Origin: UBA11090 sp035560555
Lineage (GTDB): Bacteria > Spirochaetota > Spirochaetia > Treponematales > Rectinemataceae
Length of the DNA: 64,000 nucleotides
Direction: 5' to 3'
Assembly (NCBI GenBank): GCA_035560555.1
Contig: DATMZF010000025.1
Location: forward strand, 13,342-77,341
In this document: piece after piece, positions 1-8,171 of the stretch
Layout of the letters: every line of letters begins with the position of its first letter
Numbering within the stretch: position 1 is the first letter of the stretch
Translations under genes and position numbers: made by a program
The notes under the pieces: generated by a model
Seen by the model: only the letters and a program-made list of their open reading frames with translations
What the model was told of the DNA's origin: nothing
Databases searched by the model: none

Positions 1-1
1 T

Positions 2-1090
2 TCGACGAAAGCGCCGCCGCAGTCGGCGCTCGACGCCTTGCGTACGGATCATCTGCGGTCGCTGTGCCGGAATATGCGTATTCTTCACACAGTCTCAGAG
101 ATAGTGGCGGAATGTAACGCTAAAAATATTCCAGTGATCCTGCTGAAGGGAGCTGCCCTCGCAACGGCGGTCTACAAGGATCCCGGACTCAGACCAATGG
201 GAGACGTGGACATTCTTGTGGGAAGACAAGACATACCGGAAGTCCACGCGATTCTGACAAGAAAAGGGTACAGAAATCTTCCCGATAAAGATATGATGGC
301 GGCCAATCACGTGCCACCATGTATTTCCCCCGGGAAACCAACTATAGAGATACATTTCACCATACTCGAAGAGGCGCAAGCGAATAGTTTCAATGCCGGG
401 GAGCTTTTCGAGCGGGCAGTCCCGATAACTCTGTCTGGTGTTGGGGCCATGACGCTCGCTCCCGAGGACGGACTGCTCCATCTCTGCGAACATGCGGGCG
501 CTCACCATGTGTTCGAGAAAGGTATCCGATCCATGGTAGACATCTCAAGACTTTCCGAGAAATACAGGGATTGTTTTGCCTGGGAGGCCGTCTGGGCGCG
601 GGCTGACGAGTGGGGCATACGAAGAAGTCTCGCTTTGTGCCTTTCCCTCTGCAAAAAATATATCGGATTCGTTATTCCTTCCTATATTCAGGATTGGTTG
701 TCGAAGCAGGAAAATGTGGAGCAAAACCTTGAAGCGGCGGAGTCGATTCTATTCGCTTCCGATAGGAGAAGCGTTGGTTCCCTGGCCTTTGCGGAGTTCT
801 TTTCGGCTAAAACGCTGCGCGCCAAGGCGCGGATACTTTTTAGGGTCCTTTCCCTTCCTAAGGAAACGCTGCTTCTCATCGCGGAATGCGATCAGGATAA
901 GCATAAAAAGAAGCGGACAAGCCTTTTGTCGCTCTATATACGACGGGCCTCAGGGTTGTGGAAGCGTCACAAGAGAGCCGCGTTACAAGCCCTATTAAAA
1001 AACAGTGGGCGATATAATGCCAGCCAACCCTTCGCCGCTTCGTCGGATGCTGTTCTTAGTCTGCGCGAGTGGCTGAAGAAGAACTCTTGA
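2..1090 (+). CDS. Nucleotidyltransferase family protein (NTP_transf_5 type), 5' end outside window
   Basis: The frame is open from base 2 with no stop, so the true start lies left of the window; 362 residues are visible. The N-terminal part has the family hallmark (V-L-L-K-G-A-A-L then R-P-M-G-D-V-D-I-L-V), where the D-x-D pair would bind metal and nucleotide. A helical C-terminal half follows, with a basic stretch around D-K-H-K-K-K-R. Members of this family are poorly characterised and often sit in polysaccharide or peptide-modification loci; no such partner is visible here. An internal TTG at 38 would give a 350-residue product, but the sequence upstream of it (ALDALRTDHLRSL) is in keeping with the helix that precedes the motif in relatives. 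Function beyond nucleotidyl transfer cannot be stated. Confidence 0.7.
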   Translation, partial: STKAPPQSALDALRTDHLRSLCRNMRILHTVSEIVAECNAKNIPVILLKGAALATAVYKDPGLRPMGDVDILVGRQDIPEVHAILTRKGYRNLPDKDMMAANHVPPCISPGKPTIEIHFTILEEAQANSFNAGELFERAVPITLSGVGAMTLAPEDGLLHLCEHAGAHHVFEKGIRSMVDISRLSEKYRDCFAWEAVWARADEWGIRRSLALCLSLCKKYIGFVIPSYIQDWLSKQENVEQNLEAAESILFASDRRSVGSLAFAEFFSAKTLRAKARILFRVLSLPKETLLLIAECDQDKHKKKRTSLLSLYIRRASGLWKRHKRAALQALLKNSGRYNASQPFAASSDAVLSLREWLKKNS

Positions 1091-1674
1091 GCATGAAGGA
1101 CAACGACAATATTCTTTGGAGCCGAAACGGATAAACCAGTATGCTACTGCTACAATAACAATACGTTGTTGCGGGTTAAGGAAAAACATAGAAAGGACCA
1201 TGCTAATGCCGGCTATTGTCAATGACATACAGTCAGATAACGTCGCCTTCGCGGATGCCTATCAAGGTTACGATGCATTGGAAGTTCGTTCATTTCATCA
1301 TCGATTTATAAAAACCATGCCTCTTTTTAGAATGTGAGCTCAGATTCAACTAAGGAACTCAAGCTGACCCGCTGAAGATTCTGAAGAACGAATTCGGACG
1401 CTACTCATACAGGAACCAGCCACGGGATTTACCCTTCGGGGCGATGACCTTGAGGGCAGGCGGACGAGTGGGCGGAGGCTATAGCAAAACGCGAAGCTCG
1501 GGCTTGGATACGGCGCCGCTAGATTTTAGGCGATTCGGGAAAATGGCGGGCCTGGATCGGCCTTGAGCGTATCGACCGAAAAGAAAAGGCCAGCCGCGGC
1601 GTTTCTAACCCCACAATTAAAAAAGAGAACCTGTTTTATGCTTTAAATACACATAGATCGAACATGCTTTTTGT
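1091..1674. other. Non-coding or decayed stretch with a possible transposase scrap
   Basis: No convincing gene. A 73-codon plus frame (1116-1337) ends in AYQGYDALEVRSFHHRF, which loosely recalls the end of an IS1595/ISXO2-type DDE transposase (gYxgY...H); this is a weak resemblance only. The rest, about 1340-1670, has short frames and no recognisable RNA. Base composition is lower in GC than the chromosome to the right, in keeping with an accessory, eroding region next to the broken helicase. Confidence 0.35.
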
Positions 1675-3403
1675 TTATCCTATTTCTTTTCCTGGATCTC
1701 TTGTGGCGATACGGTAGCCCATGGCGCGGTAACCGCGTTCACGTTTAGCCCACATGTGAGCGAGGCGCGAATCGGCGAACTCGACGTAATCGTAAATACG
1801 CAGGTCACGTTTTGATGGGCTGGCACGATTGAGGCGGCCGGCATATTGCCGCAGCGTTCCTTTCCATGAAATGGGCATGGCGAGGACAAGTGTATCGAGG
1901 TTGGCATGATCGAAACCTTCACCGACAAGCCTGCCTGTGGCAAGGATAACAAAAGAGTCGCTTTCAGGAAGCGCATTCAGACGCGCGACAACGAGGGTCC
2001 TTTGCTTTATGGACATTCTGCCATGGAGTACGAAAAGATCAGGGATCGATGGCTCGAGCAGTGTACGCAGGATCGAAATGTGCTCGCTGCGTTCAGTGAG
2101 GACAATGATTTTACGGCCTTCCCTGAAGGCATTGATAATATCGGCACAAACACTGAGGTTTCGCGATTCATCCTGTGAAAGGACTTTGAATAAAGACTGG
2201 ATGGAGGACTCCTTGGGGATAGCCGGGCATGCGAGAGATGAGAGCCTGACTTCCATATCTTGCGCCAGGGTCGCTGAGCGAGTTCCAGAATAACGAATAA
2301 GACCACATTGCATAAAGATTATAGGGGCGAGACCATCGCGTCGGATCGGTGTCGCTGAAAGGCCCACAATATAGCGATTGGAGCACTGTTTCATGACGCG
2401 CTCGAAGGATATGGCTGATACATGGTGGCACTCGTCGATGACGATCTGACCGTAGGTCTCAAGAAAACCACGAAGATTCTCCCTGCGCACGAGGGACTGA
2501 AGCACCGCGATATCAACGATACCGCTGGGACGATTCGCGCCGCCACAGCCACCGTCTTCCCAAAGGCGGTGGCCGCGTTCAGCACTCCATTTTCACGGAG
2601 AAGGTTTTCAAGGTCATGAAGGCATCCTCTGAGCACAGCTATATGACGGGGAAAGTTTTCGGCGCAACCAATGATGCGGGGCTTATCCCACACCGAGAGT
2701 CTAAGCGATTGGGCTTTGTAGAATTCCGGATTGGGGAAGGCGGCAATGCGCACAATGCGATTCAGAAGCGGTTGAGGGAGTTGATCTTTAGCGATATAGA
2801 GACGATCGGAAAAAACGACATCGATAGTGCTGGGCGGAATACATTGCGCCTTTTTCGACAGGGTATTCATTTTCCATGGATCGTCCATGTCTTCGTAAGT
2901 AAATGAAACATCCAGTGGATGATGCCCCTCCGTTGCTCGATGAACGATGTCATCCACCGTACCCACATCGATAGGAACGATTGCCGAATCCTCCTGAGGG
3001 TAGACGATCCTGATTTGGGAAAAGCCGATCATAGCTCGCGAGAGATAGTTGCCGTCGTCTCGCGCATGTACGGCTTATCAAGGCCGATCCAAGCCGTCGG
3101 GCTATCACTGCCTGTAAATCCCTGGAAAAGAATAGCCAGACATGGGCACCCTTGCCTGAACGGGATATCTCCAGACTGCACGGTACCGCCAAATCATGCT
3201 TTCGATTGCTATCGCAGGGCATAGACATCATCCCTTCCTTTGAACAGTCTGCGGAATAGGGCGACTTTTTCTACCGTGGTCATACCGGAATCCAGGGAGC
3301 TATTGGCTTCTTTGTCGTATAGGATGCCATGTTCCCTGAGCAATGTTTTGAGTCTCTCGTTTTCTTTGCGAAGTAGGGAGAGAACAGGCTGCTCGTCGAG
3401 CAT
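1675..3403 (-). pseudogene. Broken TOTE-type primase-helicase (AEP primase plus DEAD/DEAH helicase)
   Basis: Read on the minus strand, pieces of one large protein appear in order but in different frames. The start (3403) gives a Leu/Glu-rich coiled coil, then E-K-V-A-L-F-R-R-L-F-K-G-R-D-D-V-Y-A-L-R, typical of TOTE-conflict archaeo-eukaryotic primases. A TAG follows where Trp is expected, then QSK and a jump. The primase end (SRSGKGAHVW, SYDRLFPNQD, GGFGN) continues in a second frame, and LLNRIVRIAAFPNPEFYKAQ in a third. The helicase half keeps A-T-A-F-G-K-T (Walker A), D-E-C-H-H (Walker B), S-A-T and a C-terminal Arg-finger region, and ends at 1675. Segments between NGVLN and AATAFGKT, and after Walker A, are missing. 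It is therefore dead. The full-length family is associated with mobile or conflict loci. Confidence 0.75.
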
Positions 3404-3493
3404 GATGGGCTGAGCTCCTCTATATCCAACGATTCATAGCATCAGTATATAGGCGTCTATGAAAACGCACTATAAGCGCCCGCAAGGCAAAAG

Positions 3494-3515
3494 CTAAAAA
3501 TTAGGGTCCGACCCC
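3494..3515. repeat. Short REP/RAYT-like element overlapping a stop codon
   Basis: The string AAATTAGGGTCCGACCCC spans the end of the flavoprotein gene. It contains the palindrome GGGTCCGACCC (near GGGTC-GGACCC), and near-identical strings are widely seen at the ends of genes in unrelated bacteria, usually giving a C-terminal GSDPNF. I interpret it as the terminus of a REP-type element; no transposase is present here. Confidence 0.4.
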
Positions 3516-4855
3516 GCTTTACTGATGGACATGCCCTTGGCGGCAAGAGAACCCGTCGAGAAGGCGGCCTGGAGGTTGTAGCCGCCTGAGTCGCCGTCGA
3601 TGTCGAGGACTTCGCCCGCGAAGAAGAGGCCGGGGATCAGGCGGGACTCCATGGTGCCGGGGTTCACCTCGGCGAGATCGACGCCTCCGGCGGTGACCAT
3701 GGCCACCTCGAGGGAGCCAAGACGGGTGACTTCGAAGAGATGGGCGCAGGCGAAGCGGCAGAGGGTTTCCCGTTTGGCGCGAGGGAGGGCCGCCGCGGTC
3801 TCTTCCTTGGCGATGCCGGCGAGGTCGCAGAACAGTTCGGCCATGTTTTTCGTCAGGCCGAGATCGGCGAGGGCCGTGCGGACCAGGCGGCGGGGGTTGG
3901 ATTTCAGCTCGGCGTCGAGTCGGTTTCGGAACTCCTCGATGGTTACGTCGACGAAGTTGATCTCGAGGCTGTCGCCCGGCGCGATGTGGCGCGACGAATC
4001 GAGGATGAGGGGGCCCGAGAGACCTCCGTGGGTTATGAGGAGATCGCCTTCAGCCAAGAAGGCGCGCTTGCCGTCGCGTAGTATCGCGAGGCCGGCGTCG
4101 CGGAAGGAAAGCCCCGCGAGGGGATTGAGCGCGAAGTTCCGGATGAAAACGGGCGCGAGGGCGGGTCTGGGCGGGACGATGCGGTGCCCGAGGGAGGCCG
4201 CGAGGGCGTAGCCGTCGCCGGAGCTGCCGGTTTTGGGGTAGGAGAGGCCTCCCGTGGCGATGAGGACGAGGGGGGCGGCATACTCGGCGGCATCGGGAGC
4301 CTCGGGGATATTGGAGGCGCCGGAGGCATCAGGGATGCGGGAAGCATCCGGGGCCCGCGTTTCGACCCGCACGAGAAAGCCATCGGGCGCGCGCGCGCTT
4401 ATGGCGCTTGCGCGGCTGTTCGCGATGACGCGCACGCCGAGGCGATAGGCTTCGTCCTGGAGAATTTTAAGGATGGAGGTGGCGCGACGGTCGGCGGGGA
4501 AGATCTTGCCCGAGTCCTCTGTCTCGAATTCGATGCCCCGGGCGCGAAACCAGGCGAGAAGCTCCTCGTTGGTGAAGGCGTAGAGGGCGGGCTTGAGGAA
4601 ACGGGCGGCCGATTCGGCTTTTGCGCCGCCGCCGTAGTGGCCGAGGAAGTCGGCAATTTCCCCCGCGTGGGTGAGATTGCACTGGCCGGAACCGGAGAGA
4701 AGAAGCTTACGGGCGGGTTTTTCGCGGCGCTCGAGGATGAGGATGCCGCTTCCTGGCCTTTCTTCCGGGTTGGCTTCGGCGAGGCGTATGGCGGCGAAGA
4801 GGCCGGCGGGGCCGGCTCCGAGGATTATCGCCTTATAAGTTTGGGGGCTGATCAT
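3494..4855 (-). CDS. NAD(P)/FAD-dependent oxidoreductase, HI0933/BaiN-RdsA family
   Basis: 453 residues. The N-terminus has a Rossmann dinucleotide motif (ILGAGPAGLFAAIRLAE), then the family-specific RKLLLSGSGQCNLTH, a second glycine-rich segment (ATGGLSYPKTGSSGDGY) and the C-terminal FAD-contacting GGYNLQAAFSTG. Family members are soluble flavoproteins of unclear substrate; BaiN was named for a proposed role in bile-acid dehydroxylation and RdsA-like forms are also known. Around residues 168-195 there is an unusual insert rich in Asp, Ala, Ser, Pro (DASRIPDASGASNIPEAPDA), almost a short tandem repeat. The last residues (GSDPNF) seem to come from a short mobile repeat that overlaps the stop. 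The start ATG lacks a strong ribosome site. It stands alone, divergent from the outer-membrane gene at 5036. Confidence 0.85.
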   Translation of the reverse strand: MISPQTYKAIILGAGPAGLFAAIRLAEANPEERPGSGILILERREKPARKLLLSGSGQCNLTHAGEIADFLGHYGGGAKAESAARFLKPALYAFTNEELLAWFRARGIEFETEDSGKIFPADRRATSILKILQDEAYRLGVRVIANSRASAISARAPDGFLVRVETRAPDASRIPDASGASNIPEAPDAAEYAAPLVLIATGGLSYPKTGSSGDGYALAASLGHRIVPPRPALAPVFIRNFALNPLAGLSFRDAGLAILRDGKRAFLAEGDLLITHGGLSGPLILDSSRHIAPGDSLEINFVDVTIEEFRNRLDAELKSNPRRLVRTALADLGLTKNMAELFCDLAGIAKEETAAALPRAKRETLCRFACAHLFEVTRLGSLEVAMVTAGGVDLAEVNPGTMESRLIPGLFFAGEVLDIDGDSGGYNLQAAFSTGSLAAKGMSISKAGSDPNF

Positions 4856-5035
4856 TGTATAGATAATAGCGAAGAAAGAGGGGATTGGACAGGATCGAGG
4901 CGATTGAGAATGATTGATAGGATAAAATGGAGGGTTTTATCGCGTTATACGCTCTTGACTTCGAGAGCTATTTGGGAGAGGATTTCACGTGCGTCAAGAT
5001 GTTATTTTTTTTCATAAACCATAGGAGGATATAAA

Positions 5036-6190
5036 GTGAAACGACTCGCATTCGCGCTTATCGCGCTCGCCTTACTCCCCGCCTTCGCCTTCGGACTTTC
5101 CGTGCCCAGCAGAGTAAGCTCGATTCAATGGAAGGACGCCCGGTCCCTCGGCATGGGCGACGCCTCCCTCCTTTTCAGCAGCGGCTACGACACTTTTTTC
5201 GGCAATCCCGCCGGCTTCGCCGAAAAGGGCTCGCTCACGCTAACCGACATTTCAATTTGCAGCTATCCGCCAATCATGGAGGATGAGATCAATCATCTCT
5301 CGGGCATGCTGGACAACAGCCTCAGCGCGGCGGACAGGGACGCCTACCTTAATAGCTGGCTCACCACCAACGGCAGGCTTGGAGGCGGCGCATCCATCGG
5401 CCTCGGTTGGGCAGGCAACGGCTTCGGTCTCGGCGTGAACATGGTATCCGACCTGGCGCTCGTGGGAGACAGCTATGAAAATTCCCGCCTCTATATCGCC
5501 AATCAGATGAACGCGGTGGCGGGATTCGGCGTACCGATCCAGCTCGGCTTCCTCAAGATATCGCTGGGCGCCGACGCGCGCGGTTTTTATCGCATAGACT
5601 CATCCCGATGGTCCGCCTACGATATCATCAACGCGGCCTTCGGCTACACCGACGACTTCGAGGCCGTCATCGACGACGAGATTCTTTTCGGCGGCTTCGG
5701 CTACGCGTTCGACGCCGGCATCACCCTGCGCGCGGGGCCCTTGATGGCGGGCTTCATGGCGAGAAACCTTTTCGCCAAGCTGGACGTGGAAGTCACCACG
5801 GTGGGCGAAATTGATGACAACGACAGCCTGCCGACCGACCAGACCTATCCAGTGGCGTACGAGCCCACGTACACGGCGGGTTTAGGGCTTCGCTTCTGGG
5901 AAAAGGGTCTGTTCGCTCCTTCCTTCTACGCCCAGACCAGCGATATCGAAGGTTTCATGACGGCAATTGGTGATGGATCGGACGTCGTCGCCACGATGCA
6001 GATCGGCGGCGAACTCAGGATACTGAGGCTCCTTCTCCTCCGCGCGGGTTTGGATGAAAACTTCATGACCATCGGAGCCGGCGTCGACCTCGCCCTGCTC
6101 CGCGTGGACGCGGCAATTTTCATCGATCCTTTCAACAACCTGGTGGACGGCGCTCAAGGCATGGCGCTGAGGGCTTCGCTGAAGCTCTGA
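5036..6190 (+). CDS. Outer-membrane beta-barrel protein, TraF/PorV-like
   Basis: 384 residues beginning with a clear signal peptide (MKRLAFALIALALLPAFAFG). After it comes ARSLGMGDASLLFSSGYDTFFGNPAG, a pattern shared by TraF/PorV/UPF0164-like barrel proteins, followed by alternating aromatic/glycine beta strands to a terminal strand ending in ...ALRASLKL. It starts at GTG 5036, fixed by the strong AGGAGG seven bases upstream. A rho-independent terminator lies 20 bases past the stop, so this is a single-gene unit. The cargo or partner is unknown; an outer-membrane location is inferred from the signal peptide and strand pattern. Confidence 0.65.
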   Translation: MKRLAFALIALALLPAFAFGLSVPSRVSSIQWKDARSLGMGDASLLFSSGYDTFFGNPAGFAEKGSLTLTDISICSYPPIMEDEINHLSGMLDNSLSAADRDAYLNSWLTTNGRLGGGASIGLGWAGNGFGLGVNMVSDLALVGDSYENSRLYIANQMNAVAGFGVPIQLGFLKISLGADARGFYRIDSSRWSAYDIINAAFGYTDDFEAVIDDEILFGGFGYAFDAGITLRAGPLMAGFMARNLFAKLDVEVTTVGEIDDNDSLPTDQTYPVAYEPTYTAGLGLRFWEKGLFAPSFYAQTSDIEGFMTAIGDGSDVVATMQIGGELRILRLLLLRAGLDENFMTIGAGVDLALLRVDAAIFIDPFNNLVDGAQGMALRASLKL

Positions 6191-6210
6191 TTTTTCTCGG
6201 ACAATGATAG

Positions 6211-6263
6211 AGCGGGCCCGTCGCGGCGCTGATATTCAGCGCAACGACGAGCCCGCTTTTTTA
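6211..6263 (+). terminator. Rho-independent terminator of the barrel-protein gene
   Basis: AGCGGGC pairs with GCCCGCT, extended inside by CGTCG/CGACG, and is followed directly by a run of six T. It separates the barrel gene from the convergent mtn-type operon. Confidence 0.85.
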
Positions 6264-6350
6264 TGGGGACTGGGGTGGAGGGAAAAAATTTGACGATAAC
6301 GTACGTGATAGGAATGAGGGTAAAGAAAAAGAAAGACCGCGACGCGTCGA

Positions 6351-7382
6351 TTATGAGGCGTAGTAGCGCGCGAGGTCGTAGGGCGGGAAAATGCCCTTGT
6401 CGGTGACGATGCCGTCGCAAAGCTTGGGCGGGGTGATGTCGAAAGCCGGGTAGAAGCCGCGCACGCCCCGCATGGCGGTTCGGACGCCCATGGCTTCGAG
6501 GACGTCGTTTTCATCGCGCTCCTCGATCTTCACCGTGTCGATGGTGGGGTGCTGACGGTTAGGAGAGCCCGTGCAGAAATAGGGTATGCCCCAATAGCGC
6601 GCCGCGAGGGCGATCTGGAAGGTGCCGACCTTGTTGACAATGTGGCCGTCCATGCAGATGACGTCGGCGGCCGAGGTGAAGACGTCGACGTGTTTGGCTT
6701 TCATGGTGTAGCCGGGCATGTTGTCGGTGATGACGGTGACGTCGAAGTCCATGTCGCGGACGACGGAGGCGGTGAGGCGGGCGCCCTGGAAGTAGGGCCT
6801 GGTCTCGGGGCAGATGACTTTGATGACCTTGCCTCGGGCGCGACATTCGCGGAGCATCATGCCGACGATGGTTTCGGCGAAGCACTGGGTCATGACGGTG
6901 CCGTTGTCGGGGAACTGGTCGACGAGGTATTTCGCGCCCGCGGCGCTGCGGGCGTAGCGTTTGTTCACCGCGTCGATCGTGTGGTCGAAGACGGCCTTGT
7001 CGGGCGCTATACCGGCGGCTTTCGCCTCGATGGCTACTTTGGCGCAGACTTCGGTGATGGCGGCCATTTTTTCGGCCGTTGTGGGGCGGGCGTGGGAGAT
7101 TTCAAAGGAGGCCTTGGCGATGCGCGAGGGGAAGCTGCCTTTGTCGTCGTCTAGGGCTTTGGCGGCCAGGGCCATGCCCATGCCGGCGGCGAGATAGGGG
7201 CCGCCGGACTGGGTGACCATGGCCTTGATGGCGGCGATCACGTCGGCATAGGTCCCGCAGGCGACGTATTCGACGCGGGCGGGGTAGACGCGGCGATCGA
7301 GGATGCGGACAGCGCCGTCTTCGTACCAGGCGACGTTTTCGTATTTGAGCATGAAGGCGAGGTCTTTGTCTTGTCGTTCCAT
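6351..7382 (-). CDS. mtnA: MtnA-type aldose-1-phosphate isomerase (5-methylthioribose-1-P / 5-deoxyribose-1-P)
   Basis: 343 residues of the eIF2B/MtnA fold. Family features: an N-terminal helical part, VMTQCFAE with the catalytic Cys (C167), CPETRPYFQGARLTA phosphate loop, and DGHIVNKVGT. In canonical MtnA this last motif reads NGDVANKIGT and supplies the catalytic Asp; here the aligned position is His247, with Asp245 two residues before it. It would convert 5-methylthioribose-1-phosphate (or 5-deoxyribose-1-phosphate) to the 1-phosphoketose that the neighbouring aldolase splits. It is the last gene of the operon, 102 bases after the aldolase stop, with AAGGAG before the ATG. The precise substrate is inferred from mtnK and the aldolase beside it; ribose-1,5-bisphosphate isomerase relatives are the alternative. 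Confidence 0.8.
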   Translation of the reverse strand: MERQDKDLAFMLKYENVAWYEDGAVRILDRRVYPARVEYVACGTYADVIAAIKAMVTQSGGPYLAAGMGMALAAKALDDDKGSFPSRIAKASFEISHARPTTAEKMAAITEVCAKVAIEAKAAGIAPDKAVFDHTIDAVNKRYARSAAGAKYLVDQFPDNGTVMTQCFAETIVGMMLRECRARGKVIKVICPETRPYFQGARLTASVVRDMDFDVTVITDNMPGYTMKAKHVDVFTSAADVICMDGHIVNKVGTFQIALAARYWGIPYFCTGSPNRQHPTIDTVKIEERDENDVLEAMGVRTAMRGVRGFYPAFDITPPKLCDGIVTDKGIFPPYDLARYYAS

Positions 7383-7452
7383 GGTTTTCTCCTTGGGTTA
7401 TCGGGAAAACGCGAAGGCTCCGGAGAGCGGCTTCCTCCGATGCTTCCGCGCC

Positions 7453-7482
7453 GCGGTTTCTCCGCCCGGGCGGAGAAACCGC
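7453..7482. repeat. Perfect 30-bp palindrome between aldolase and isomerase genes
   Basis: Two 15-base arms (GCGGTTTCTCCGCCC and its exact complement) meet without a loop. In the transcript they would form a strong hairpin just after the aldolase stop (7485) and before the isomerase gene. There is no U-tract, so it is more likely a processing, stability or attenuation element than a terminator. A protein operator is less likely given its place inside the operon. Confidence 0.7.
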
Positions 7483-7484
7483 GC

Positions 7485-8129
7485 TTAGTCGGGCAGGTTG
7501 TGTTTTGTTTTCATGGCTTTGACGGCCTCGGCGGGTATGAGCTGGACCTGGCCCGTTCCCAGGGCGATGGCGTAGATCTTGGCCGCGTCCTCGACGTAAA
7601 TGGCACGCAGATGGGCCTGGTCGAGGGTGGCGCCGACGGCCACGGCCCCGTGATTGCGCATGAGGCAGGCATTGCGCCGCGCGAGGCTTTCGACGACGCG
7701 TTGACCGAGCTCGACGGAGCCGGGCAGGGCGAATTCGGCCACGGGGATGTCGCCGCCGATATAGCCGAGCATTTCGATGAGGATGAGGGGAATGGGCATG
7801 CAGGTGACAGCGAAGCTCGTGGCGTAGGGTGAGTGGGTGTGCACGACGCCGAAAATTTCGGGTCGGCTTTTCAGGATCGCCGTGTGCATTTTCCACTCCG
7901 ACGAGGGCTTGTGCCTGCCCTCGAGGAGGCTTCCGTCCTCCATCCTGATGAGGACGATATCGTCCAAGGTCATTTTTTCGTAGCGGAATGAGGTCGGCGT
8001 TATGGCCAGGATTTCCTTGGCGGCGTCGCAGACGCTGAGGTTGCCGCTGGTGCCCGCGAAGAGGCCTTCCTCGTATGCCATGAGCGTGTTTTCGAGCACC
8101 TTTTCCTTCATTTCCCGAATCGTCAGCAT
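7485..8129 (-). CDS. Class II aldolase (fuculose-phosphate aldolase type), likely 5-methylthio- or 5-deoxy-ribulose-1-P aldolase
   Basis: 214 residues, the usual size for FucA/AraD-type zinc aldolases. Visible catalytic parts are TSGNLS (phosphate binding), PSSEW with Glu78 (general acid/base), HTH with His97 and His99, and RNHG with His160 as third zinc ligand. Such an enzyme next to mtnK and mtnA is the signature of the DHAP shunt, where it cleaves 5-methylthioribulose-1-phosphate to DHAP and 2-methylthioacetaldehyde, or 5-deoxyribulose-1-phosphate to DHAP and acetaldehyde. It begins 42 bases after mtnK with GAGGG as ribosome site. By sequence alone a fuculose- or rhamnulose-phosphate aldolase cannot be told apart; context decides. 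Confidence 0.85.
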   Translation of the reverse strand: MLTIREMKEKVLENTLMAYEEGLFAGTSGNLSVCDAAKEILAITPTSFRYEKMTLDDIVLIRMEDGSLLEGRHKPSSEWKMHTAILKSRPEIFGVVHTHSPYATSFAVTCMPIPLILIEMLGYIGGDIPVAEFALPGSVELGQRVVESLARRNACLMRNHGAVAVGATLDQAHLRAIYVEDAAKIYAIALGTGQVQLIPAEAVKAMKTKHNLPD

Positions 8130-8171
8130 ATGTCCCTCTTTTTAGCCTTCACGCTTTCGAAGCTCCCCGCG

